Source of the DNA: CBDEGU01 sp965238045
GTDB taxonomy: Bacteria > Acidobacteriota > Terriglobia > Bryobacterales > UBA6623
Length of the DNA stretch: 64,000 nucleotides
Assembly: GCA_965238045.1 (NCBI GenBank)
Contig: CBDEGU010000009.1
Span: forward strand, 186,001 to 250,000
Direction: 5' to 3'
Part shown: positions 9,378 through 16,016 of the stretch, in pieces
How positions within the stretch are numbered: the first letter of the stretch is position 1
Layout: every line of letters begins with the position of its first letter
Program-made: the position numbers and the translations under genes
The notes under the pieces: generated by a model
Told to the model about the DNA's origin: nothing
The model's database searches: none
What the model saw: the letters and a program-made list of their open reading frames with translations, nothing else

Positions 9378-9517
9378 GATCGCCCATTACCTTCCGGAGC
9401 CCTATCCGGAGAAGATTCGGGTTACCATTGAGCCGTTGGAGTAGCCGGGTAATGGCCCGCGACGGGTCTCGATACCCTAAAATCGAACGGCATCATTTCC
9501 AAAAGGAGACGACTGTC

Positions 9518-10036
9518 ATGACGTCCTTTACTCAACGCGTGATCGGCGCGGCAAAACTTAATGTTCACATCTACGAAGAAGTCGAGGCAGACACCAAGGC
9601 TTTAGGCCAGGCGATGGGAGTGGTGGCACTTTCCAGCGTGGCAGCCGGTATCGGTGCTGTCGGTCGAGAGGGCATGCCGGGCCTGTTCGGCGGCCTGGTG
9701 GGTTCCCTCCTGGGCTGGCTCATCTGGGCCGGGCTGACCTACTTCATTGGCACCCGGATTCTCCCGACACCACAAACACATGCTGATTGGGGTGAACTGC
9801 TACGGACGACAGGTTTTGCCGCAGCTCCGGGAATGCTCCGCATTTTGGGGATTGTGCCGGGACTGACGGGCCTCGTCTTCTTTGTAGCCGGCGTCTGGAT
9901 GCTCGCCGCCTTCGTGGTCGCCGTGCGCCAGGCGCTTGACTATACCAGCACCGGGCGGGCGGGCGGCGTTTGTCTGATCGGCTGGCTCGTGAACGTCGGC
10001 ATCCTTTTTTTCGTCGGATTCATATTGCTGCGCTAA
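9518..10036 (+). CDS. Yip1-type membrane protein
   Basis: A 172-residue integral membrane protein resembling the Yip1 domain family. The start at 9518 is set by the ribosome-binding site AAGGAG at 9503-9508; the open frame extends to 9428 but that part is not protein-like. The N-terminus TQRVIGAAKLNVHIYEEVEAD is followed by about five hydrophobic segments, including LLGWLIWAGLTYFIGT and ILFFVGFILL. Bacterial members have no settled function. It is one of the few intact host-like genes inside the accessory island and has no operon partner. Confidence 0.75.
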   Translation: MTSFTQRVIGAAKLNVHIYEEVEADTKALGQAMGVVALSSVAAGIGAVGREGMPGLFGGLVGSLLGWLIWAGLTYFIGTRILPTPQTHADWGELLRTTGFAAAPGMLRILGIVPGLTGLVFFVAGVWMLAAFVVAVRQALDYTSTGRAGGVCLIGWLVNVGILFFVGFILLR

Positions 10037-10095
10037 GTATGGGCCTTGGTACCCGTCGTGCGAGGTCTAGGATTTTGCAGGGTTTAGTCCCAGGC

Positions 10096-10117
10096 CTTGA
10101 CAGCAAAAGCTGTCAAG
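10096..10117. terminator. 9-bp hairpin downstream of the Yip1-like gene
   Basis: CTTGACAGC, loop AAAA, GCTGTCAAG: a perfect stem 60 bases after the stop codon at 10036. No T-tract follows. It could terminate the Yip1-like gene or the converging fragment on the other strand. No further feature is seen from 10037 to 10217. Confidence 0.45.
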
Positions 10118-10217
10118 CCCAGCTCAGTCCACCAAGCACCAAGTCCCAATCCGAAATGACCGACCAACAGAAAACCGACCTGCTCGGTCGGCTCCGCCGT
10201 GGAAGGCCCATGGGTCC

Positions 10218-10484
10218 TCAAGTGCGTTTGTCCACCAGATATCCAATTACAGAGCCAGCGAGCCAAACCACTAACCTGGCCTCCGATTCCTTCGGCTCTT
10301 TGCCTTCCTGGACGTGGCGAGCGTTCGTAGACGAGTACCCCCAAACCTTTTCAATGGCGGTGTCAAGGGGTCTCGGGACCAAGCCAGGATACCGCTTCAA
10401 GATAGCGCCAAACGTCAGATTCGGATCTCCGGAGACATCACGCGCGACGCATTCCAGCGCCGCCATCCCATGCTGGATGGAGAT
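10218..10484 (-). pseudogene. C-terminal fragment resembling an abortive-infection (Abi_C-like) domain
   Basis: On the minus strand about 88 residues read as a normal protein end: HGMAALECVARDVSGD, TFGAILKRYPGLVPRPLD, AIEKVWGYSSTNARHV, then VVWLAGSVIGYLVDKRT. The order 'ALE..A....G....T.G..L', 'KV.GY.S..ARH' and a final hydrophobic helix recalls the C-terminal domain found in several abortive-infection-type proteins. Upstream the frame runs straight into the G-rich repeat array and encodes only Pro/Ser/Asp repeats, so the N-terminal part has been lost or replaced. The family assignment comes from memory of the motif pattern and is tentative. Confidence 0.5.
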
Positions 10485-10740
10485 CGGGGAGATCGGGGGG
10501 AGATCGGGGACGGGGAGATCGGGGGGGGAGGGGGGGGGGGGGGAGATCGGGGGGAGATCGGGGGGAGATCGGGGAGATCGGGGGAGATCGGGGGGATCGG
10601 GGAGATCGGGGGAGATCGGGGATAGCTCCCGAACTCTGGGGGGGGAGATCGGGGGAGATCGGGGACAGCTCCCGAACTCTGGGGGGGGAGATCGGGGGGG
10701 GAGATCGGGAGATCGGGGACAGCTCCCGAACTCTGGAACT
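10482..10740. repeat. G-rich tandem array with REP-like units, upstream of the RAYT gene
   Basis: About 17 units centred on GATCGG, separated by G-runs of 3 to 14 (unit GGGGGAGATC with length variation). They are interrupted by three copies of GGGGACAGCTCCCGAACTCT or close variants, the last at 10715-10734. The guanine tracts all lie on the plus strand, so the array should be able to form G-quadruplex structures. It begins exactly where the Abi_C-like fragment ends and stops about 30 bases before the RAYT start. Confidence 0.9.
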
Positions 10741-10771
10741 CTGAGATAATATGGGAGTTTTCTGCTAACCC

Positions 10772-11446
10772 ATGGCACGCATGGCTCGTGTTGTGGCGGC
10801 GGGTGTGCCGCACCACATCACACAGCGGGGCAACAACCGCCAAGACATCTTCCTGCTCGACGACGATCGTCGCTTCTATCTCGATACCCTTCGCGAGCGG
10901 TCACAACGCTACGGCGTGACGCTGCTCGGCTATTGCCTGATGACGAATCACGTCCATCTGGTGGCGATCGCCGAGCGCCCCGATTCGCTCGCCCGCGTCC
11001 TGGGACAGAGCCACTCGCGTTACGCCCAACGGTTCAATCGGCGCTACGGTCCCAGCGGGCATCTGTGGCAGAACCGCTTCTATTCGTGCCCGTTAGGGAG
11101 GACGCACTTGGTGCGGGCGCTGCTCTACGCAGACTTGAACCCGGTTCGCGCCGGGCTGGTCGGGCGGGCCGAGGAGTATCTTTGGTCGAGCGCGCGGGCG
11201 CATCTGGACGGGGTCGATCGGTCAGGAATCCTGGATCTGGCAAACTGGGACGAGATTTGTCCGTTGAGCGATTGGGGAGACGCGCTGATGGGAATGGACG
11301 CGGGAGCGGAACTTCGGGCGGCGACCCAAGCCGGAAATCCCTATGGGGACGAGAGGTTCGTAGCCGAACTGGAGCGTCAGGCCGGACGGAGCCTGCGGCT
11401 CAAGCCGCCCGGCCCGCAACCGAAAGCCCGCGCCACTGGAGCATAA
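10772..11446 (+). CDS. REP-associated tyrosine transposase (RAYT, Y1/IS200-like)
   Basis: A 224-residue single-strand DNA transposase of the HUH/Y1 superfamily. The HUH metal motif is His60-Val-His62 in MTNHVHLVA, and the probable nucleophile is Tyr84 in RYAQRFNRRYG, the RAYT-specific form of the tyrosine motif. Other family features are VPHHITQRGNN near the N-terminus, HLWQNRFYSCPL and YADLNPVRAGLV. All key residues are present. The gene is flanked by inverted copies of a REP-like unit (10715-10730 and 11454-11469), as expected for RAYTs, which process such palindromes and do not mobilise as ordinary IS elements. A TAATAT box at 10746 may be part of its promoter. Confidence 0.9.
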   Translation: MARMARVVAAGVPHHITQRGNNRQDIFLLDDDRRFYLDTLRERSQRYGVTLLGYCLMTNHVHLVAIAERPDSLARVLGQSHSRYAQRFNRRYGPSGHLWQNRFYSCPLGRTHLVRALLYADLNPVRAGLVGRAEEYLWSSARAHLDGVDRSGILDLANWDEICPLSDWGDALMGMDAGAELRAATQAGNPYGDERFVAELERQAGRSLRLKPPGPQPKARATGA

Positions 11447-11453
11447 CTCGAGG

Positions 11454-11513
11454 TTCGGGAGCTGTCCCCGATCCCCCCCCCCCCCCCCCCCCCCCGATCC
11501 CCCCCGATCCCCT
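11454..11513. repeat. Inverted REP-like unit and C-rich array, downstream of the RAYT gene
   Basis: TTCGGGAGCTGTCCCC at 11454-11469 is the reverse complement of the upstream unit. It is followed by GATC, an uninterrupted run of 23 C (11473-11495) and two more GATC-C units. Together with the upstream array it brackets the RAYT gene in inverted orientation. Confidence 0.9.
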
Positions 11514-11867
11514 TTTTCGTGCAAGTGCGACCAGGAGCGGCGGCCGTAGCTTCAACCGACAGATGGCCTAAACTCTAGCGACTATCTGAATCTTCATCTT
11601 CTGGCCTAACTCCGTGCGGGCCTTTTTCCTGACAGTTGAAGGTGGTTTCTGGTCGGTCTGTGGCTTATGGGCAATGACCGAATGAGCCAAATTGCGGCCA
11701 CGTGGTTCGTATCGAGGGGAAAAATCGAAGGTGACCCCTGTACCACTCACAATGCCAGTCGGGATGTCCTCGACCTTGCACGACACCACGCCCCACTCGG
11801 GAAATGAATTGCTGCCGTCTGTCAGAACGTCGCTAGGGTCGCTGTACTTCGACCGGTTGAATGACGG

Positions 11868-12857
11868 GATGGGTATTCACTTGACTCAGGTGACCACAAG
11901 ATGTAGGATCTTGGAAAATGGAAGATTATCCGCGGAATCTGGCCGAGGTCGAGGCGCGTTTCGCCAACGAGCAGGCCTGTCGGGAGTATCTGTGTCAACT
12001 CCGCTGGCCGGAGGGTTTTCGTTGTCCGCGATGCGGGCATGACAAAACCTGGGCGGTACGCACGGTGCTGCTTATTTCAAGACACCCGCAAACCGCTCCA
12101 GAGCTGGTTTCGAGCCATGTGGTGGCTCACCAGCCAGAAGAACGGGGCCAGCGCACTGGGATTGCAACGAGCGTTGGGCCTGGGCAGCTACAAGACGGCC
12201 TGGACTTGGTTGCACAAGCTCCGGCGCGCTATGGTACGGCCCGGACGCGACCGGCTCAGCGGGCGCGTTGAGGTTGACGAGACCTACTTAGGAGCCCTGG
12301 AGGAGGGCGTGCGGGGCCGCCAAACCGACGCGAAAGCGCTGATTGCAGTAGCGGCCGAGGAAGATGGCGCAGGCATCGGACGAATTCGGATGCGCACGAT
12401 TCCGAACGCCTCCGGGGACAGCTTGATGGCCTTCGTTGGCGAGTCGGTCGAACCCGGCAGCGTGGTCCACACCGACGGTTGGCTGGGTTACGGGCCACTC
12501 GAAAGCGACGGCTATCGCCACGAGGTGAGCTACCTGGACGGGCAACCGGCGCGGGCCTCGGAACTGCTCCCCCGCGTTCATCGCGTGGTGTCGTTGCTGA
12601 AGCGCTGGATACTGGGTACGCATCAAGGAGCCGTCAGCCACGAGCATCTCGACTCCTACCTCGACGAATTCACCTTCCGCTTCAACCGCCGCAAGTCCAG
12701 AAGTCGAGGCAAGCTCTTCTACCGCCTGGTGCAGCAGGCCGTCGCCGTCCAACCGGTGCCCTACAAGTCGCTGGTCGGAGGCACCGCAACACATGCTACG
12801 GACAACCACAACATGTAGGGGCTATTTCAAAATACCTGAGTCAAGTGAATACCCATC
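11868..12857. mobile_element. IS1595-family element A, 990 bp, with perfect ends and target duplication
   Basis: The ends are perfect 24-base inverted repeats beginning GATGGGTATTCACTTGACTC, at 11868-11891 and 12834-12857. They are flanked by the 8-base duplication AATGACGG (11860-11867 and 12858-12865). Eight-base duplications are the rule for IS1595. The element sits inside gene B. Its transposase is broken by an internal deletion, so it should be immobile unless helped in trans. Confidence 0.93.
11918..12818 (+). pseudogene. IS1595-type transposase with an internal frame-shifting deletion
   Basis: The first frame gives an IS1595 start: NLAEVEARFANEQACREYL, then the zinc-ribbon half FRCPRCGHDKTW. 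Near 12058-12080 the reading jumps to another frame that resumes with FQDTRKPLQSWFRAMWW and runs to the end at 12818. Compared with the family layout, the second CxxC of the zinc ribbon and about 15 residues are missing. The catalytic region is otherwise intact: VEVDETYLG (first Asp), VVHTDGWLGY (second Asp) and HLDSYLDEFTFRFNRR. Confidence 0.85.
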
Positions 12858-13075
12858 AATGACGGATTTGGAAAGCGGAGGCTCACCCCCGTAAACCTTC
12901 CTCCTACCCAATGCTGCGATTGATAACGTCGGTAGAGTAGTTCCTCGGAGCCAAACTTTTCGTCCTCTTCAACAGAGGACGTATTGGTCGGGGCCGTCAA
13001 GCGCTGATGTACCTTCGGATTGGGGATTATAAAGCCTACTTGACAAACCCTGCTGAATCTGAGACAATAGGAGCT

Positions 13076-14056
13076 ATGAGAACGAAGCACAAAGCCCCTG
13101 GGAAATCTCACCGGCAAGGTGTTGATCTGTTTCAGATCATAGCATTGTTCCCCGACGATGTGATAGCCGAACGGTGGTTTGAGGAAACCCTGTGGGGAGC
13201 AGAACGCTGTTGCGGCCACTGCGGGTCCGTTGCCACCAGTCAAACCCCCAAGCGAAAGCCCATGCCCTACTGGTGCAAGGACTGCCGCAGCTACTTCAGC
13301 GTGCGAACCGGCACGGCGATTGCTCGGTCCAACATCCCGTTACGCAAGTGGGCGGTCGCCATCTACCTCTGCCTTACGAGTCTGAAGAGCGTGTCCAGCA
13401 TGAAGCTACACAGGGACATCAATGTATCACAGCCCACGGCATGGTTCATGCTGCATAGGATTCGTGAAGCGTGGGCACATGAACCTGAAGACTTGTTCGA
13501 TGGCCCTGCCGAAGCGGATGAGTCGTTTTTTGGAGGACGGCGGGCGAACATGCCCAAGTCCAGGCGCAAGCAACTTGAAGGTCGCGGGGTGGCCGGCAAG
13601 GTGGCTGTCGCTGGAGTCAAGGATCGAACCTCCAATCAGGTTCGCGCAAGGGTAGTCGGGAACACTGATTCCGAGACGCTGCAAGGGTTTGTACGGGACA
13701 GCGTTAAATCCGGCGCGACCCTCTACACCGACGATGCCACGGCCTATAACGGGATGAAGGACTACGACCACGAATCGGTGAAGCACTCAGTATCCGAGTA
13801 CGTGCGAGGGATGGCCCACACCAACGGGATCGAATCGTTTTGGTCGATGCTGAAGCGTGCCCACAAGGGAACCTTCCACAAGCTATCACCCAAACACCTG
13901 GATCGCTACGTGCGAGAGTTCGCGGGACGCCACAACATCCGCGAGCTAGGAACGCTTGCTCAAATGCGGGATACGGTTGCCCGCCTGGTCGGTCGCAACC
14001 TTCTCTACCGTGACCTTATCCGGGACAACGGACTGCCCTCTGGATCTCGGTCGTAG
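13076..14056 (+). CDS. IS1595-family transposase, complete
   Basis: A 326-residue transposase. The longer frame from 13007 begins outside the element, so the ATG at 13076 with AGGAG at 13069-13073 is the start. An N-terminal zinc ribbon is intact (RCCGHCGS and YWCKDCRSYFSVRTGT). The DDE/N core shows EADESFFGGRR, LYTDDATAYNG and HTNGIESFWSMLKRA, with HKLSPKHLDRYVREFAGRHN near the C-terminus. All expected motifs are present, so the element may be active. Confidence 0.92.
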   Translation: MRTKHKAPGKSHRQGVDLFQIIALFPDDVIAERWFEETLWGAERCCGHCGSVATSQTPKRKPMPYWCKDCRSYFSVRTGTAIARSNIPLRKWAVAIYLCLTSLKSVSSMKLHRDINVSQPTAWFMLHRIREAWAHEPEDLFDGPAEADESFFGGRRANMPKSRRKQLEGRGVAGKVAVAGVKDRTSNQVRARVVGNTDSETLQGFVRDSVKSGATLYTDDATAYNGMKDYDHESVKHSVSEYVRGMAHTNGIESFWSMLKRAHKGTFHKLSPKHLDRYVREFAGRHNIRELGTLAQMRDTVARLVGRNLLYRDLIRDNGLPSGSRS

Positions 14057-14179
14057 GGGCCGCAACAGGGCGCGGGCCAACTTCTCGGGCGTGGCGCCCT
14101 CCAGGTCTCGTTTCGGGTCGAGCATGGCTCTCATCTACACTTCTCCTAGCCGGGGTTATGTGATAGACTCTGAGGTAAG

Positions 14180-14216
14180 TAGGGCGGCGACCTTTTGTAG
14201 GGAGCCGCCGCCCCGC
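14180..14216. repeat. GC-rich hairpin between transposase and tRNA-like sequence
   Basis: GGGCGGCG pairs with CGCCGCCC around a loop of about 16 bases that contains TTTT. It may end transposase transcription. Between 14057 and 14285 no convincing gene is seen; the minus-strand frames there overlap the transposase end antisense and are probably chance. Confidence 0.4.
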
Positions 14217-14285
14217 CAGAAAGTTCCGAGGGCCGATCACCGTTTGTGTAGGCGATGCTCTCGGGGCTTTTGATGAGGGTCTGAC

Positions 14286-14360
14286 GCCGCGGTGGACAAA
14301 TGGCAAGTCGCTCGCCTAGCAAAGCTTGAGATGCCGGTTCGAATCCGGTCCGTGGCTCCA
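14286..14360 (+). ncRNA. tRNA-like sequence inside IS1595 element B
   Basis: Seventy-five bases match the tRNA layout: acceptor strand GCCGCGG pairs with CCGTGGC (one G-U), and the D-arm is GAC-AAATGGCAA-GTC. The T-arm is GCCGG-TTCGAAT-CCGGT with the universal loop TTCGAAT, and a 3' CCA is encoded. The length from position 1 to CCA is canonical. The anticodon arm is abnormal: read at standard positions the loop is CTAGCAA (anticodon AGC) but the five stem pairs fail. An alternative fold pairs CTCGC with GC..GAG, leaving a two-base bulge and an eight-base loop. The backbone resembles tRNA-Cys. It may be a degenerate tRNA carried by the element or a tRNA mimic. Confidence 0.6.
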
Positions 14361-14397
14361 GCCCTCACTACATTTATGGTACTTGGTATATGAGATA

Positions 14398-14425
14398 TTG
14401 ACAAGTTGTTAACTCGTGCTATGAA
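14398..14425 (+). promoter_or_regulatory. Sigma-70-like promoter of the passenger gene
   Basis: TTGACA at 14398-14403 and TATGAA at 14420-14425 are separated by 16 bases. The promoter lies between the tRNA-like sequence and the passenger gene, so the gene has its own promoter inside the IS. A strong ribosome-binding site AAGGAGG follows at 14447-14453. Confidence 0.65.
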
Positions 14426-14458
14426 ACATGAGTATGGAATAACGAGAAGGAGGTAGGT

Positions 14459-14956
14459 ATGGAAGAGGTATCGCGGTTACAGGAGATCAGGGCGCGACTT
14501 GAGGCCAAGGTTGAGCGCTTGTCACGGCAGTACGGGGAAGCTAAAAAGCAGCACGAATCAGTTGTGACCGCCCTGGAACTATTGGCTGATCCATCCACAA
14601 AAGGTTTCAGGGAGAGCGAAATCAGAATCGAGATCGGCGAAGTTCAAGGCAAGACCCTGAAACAGGCGTTGCTCTATGTCGCGGAAAAGTGCGGCGGGAC
14701 CTTGAAGGTAACGCCTGCCAGAAAGTTTCTGATTGACGCCGATGTTGTCCGAAATGGTCAATCTGGCTCGAACAGAATCAACACTGCATTGATGGAGATG
14801 GCCGAGTTCGAGCGCATCAGACGTGGTAAGTATCGCCTTGTTGACGAGTCCAAGTCGTCTGAGAAGAAGCCCCGGTTCAACTTTCGTGATGATATTGATG
14901 AAATGGACGAGCAGTCGGAATACGAAAAAATCATGCGCAAAGAGTCCTCAACCTAG
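14459..14956 (+). CDS. IS passenger protein: coiled coil plus winged-helix-like domain
   Basis: A 165-residue protein of unknown function carried within the inverted ends of IS1595 element B. Residues 1-45 form an amphipathic coiled coil (RLEAKVERLSRQYGEAKKQH). Residues about 65-135 resemble a small winged helix: TLKQALLYVAEKCGG, a second helix, NTALMEMAEFERIRRGKYRL. The acidic tail DDIDEMDEQSEYEK follows. The ribosome-binding site AAGGAGG sits five bases before the ATG. A DNA-binding or regulatory role for transposition is an inference from shape only. Codon use is less GC-biased than in the flanking chromosomal genes. Confidence 0.75.
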   Translation: MEEVSRLQEIRARLEAKVERLSRQYGEAKKQHESVVTALELLADPSTKGFRESEIRIEIGEVQGKTLKQALLYVAEKCGGTLKVTPARKFLIDADVVRNGQSGSNRINTALMEMAEFERIRRGKYRLVDESKSSEKKPRFNFRDDIDEMDEQSEYEKIMRKESST

Positions 14957-15009
14957 GCTACTAGGTCTCAGTATAGTAGTGTCTCGTGGCATTTGTTGTC
15001 AAGTAGGCT

Positions 15010-15591
15010 TTATAATCCCCTTCGGATTACGCCAGCGACTTCCGCGACGCTTGCCAATCCGTGCACTACAGGGGCCTCTTCGCCGTAATAGGTCGACATC
15101 AGAATGTCACCTTCGTTTAGAAACTCAACGTCGGCGTAGCGAGCGAAACGTACGAAGACAATTCCGACTCCGCCCTCGGCAGAGGGAAGAACGGCATTGG
15201 GAACGATATCCGCTTTCATCAGTTCCCCTATGGCCTCGCGAGCATTTTCAATAGCGTTGGTGCTCGGCGGCTCAGCACCGTAACTGTCCCAGTCGCGCCT
15301 GAGAGACGCCATGCGCGAAAGGTCTTTGTCCAACCTTCTGAATCGATCAAGTCGCGCAAAGACCCCTGTATCTAGAAACCACTTGACAACCTTAGGAAGC
15401 TCAATCGTAGTCTCCGTTCCCGGCGTCCACACTTCTAGCTTTTCTTGCCGCTGCAGCACAGATTGCGTTGACGTCGCATGCACGTCAGCTTTACTCGGCC
15501 GGGGCACTTTGAAGAAACTGGGATGCGGCTGCAGTTCCGAAAAGTGAAAAATCTTGCTAGAGCGATCATTCGAAAAGTTTTCTACAAGCAT
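15010..15591 (-). CDS. Gene A of the three-gene module, 3' end altered by IS1595 element B
   Basis: As it stands the frame encodes 193 residues and ends with RRGL inside the IS end. Joining 15591-15021 to 13013-12997 across the target duplication restores the original end VIRRYISA and stop, giving 195 residues. Its ATG at 15591 overlaps the end of the TIGR04255-like gene by 26 bases. Conserved-looking stretches are LRRDWDSYGAEPPSTNAI, VLPSAEGGVGIVFVRF and YADVEFLNEGDI. I know this pattern from uncharacterised proteins with a 'W..YGA.PP' motif but not a function. Only the last residues are changed, so the product might still work. Confidence 0.8.
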   Translation of the reverse strand: MLVENFSNDRSSKIFHFSELQPHPSFFKVPRPSKADVHATSTQSVLQRQEKLEVWTPGTETTIELPKVVKWFLDTGVFARLDRFRRLDKDLSRMASLRRDWDSYGAEPPSTNAIENAREAIGELMKADIVPNAVLPSAEGGVGIVFVRFARYADVEFLNEGDILMSTYYGEEAPVVHGLASVAEVAGVIRRGL

Positions 15592-16016
15592 CTGTGATCG
15601 AAGCCTCGAAAGCTACCCTTTCCCTCAGTCTAAGCCGTTCAATCAGCTCAGGGACATCAGGCGATCCGCTGTCCTTGGATTGCCAATAAACATCAAGGTC
15701 CAAAAGCGTACCGACGAACCCCGCCGGAGCGTCGGTGCCCGCAAAAACAAAGGCCATCTTGGTTGAATCTCCGAAAGCGTATTCCTGTCGAGAAAAGACA
15801 CTGACAAGGCTCAAAGGGAGAGCGTCGTTCACAAGTTCACTCAGGTCTTGCGGTGCGCATGTGAAGTATTCGCCCAGAACCACCGGCTTCGTCGCTTCGA
15901 TCAGGATTTTGTTGATGTATCGTATGCCGACTCGCAGGACCTCATCCGCGCCCGTGACCTCCCGGTGTTTGTCGAAGGCGTCCAAGATCTGACTCTTGAA
16001 TTTCTCCCAGCTTGAG

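Larger units (their letters stand above)
11568..13000 (-). pseudogene. Gene B of the three-gene module, split by an IS1595-family insertion
   Basis: Removing the element at 11868-12857 and one 8-base target copy joins 13000-12858 to 11859-11568 in one frame of 144 residues. The joint reads LRFPNPSFNRSKYSDPSD. The probable start is the TTG at 13000, whose TTGA overlaps the original stop codon of gene A; AAGG lies about 11 bases upstream. Recognisable stretches are LYRRYQSQHWVGGRFTG, WGVVSCKVEDIPTG and NLAHSVIAHKPQ. They fit, from memory, a family of small proteins with 'R.SS.AF.D' and 'NPAH..V.GKK' motifs. No function is known to me. The gene is now inactive. Confidence 0.75.
13022..15020. mobile_element. 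IS1595-family element B, 1999 bp, with passenger gene and tRNA-like sequence
   Basis: The ends are perfect 25-base inverted repeats starting GGGGATTATAAAGCCTACTT (13022-13046 and 14996-15020). They are flanked by the 8-base duplication TTCGGATT (13014-13021 and 15021-15028). The element carries an apparently complete transposase, a tRNA-like sequence and a 165-residue passenger gene. It landed in the last codons of gene A. Its end sequences differ from those of element A, so the two belong to different subgroups and inserted independently. Confidence 0.93.

Noticed and set aside
10482..10740. CRISPR array
   Set aside because: Units are about 10 bases with no unique spacers, and no cas genes are in the window.
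10218..10778. A 186-residue minus-strand protein made of Pro-Asp-Leu-Pro repeats
   Set aside because: The repeat part is only the translation of the G-rich array. Only the last 88 residues look like real protein and are reported as a fragment.
13946..14134. Small minus-strand protein starting MRAMLDPKRDLEGATPEKL
   Set aside because: The first 25 residues look protein-like, but most of the frame lies antisense to the transposase end. Too weak to call without comparison.
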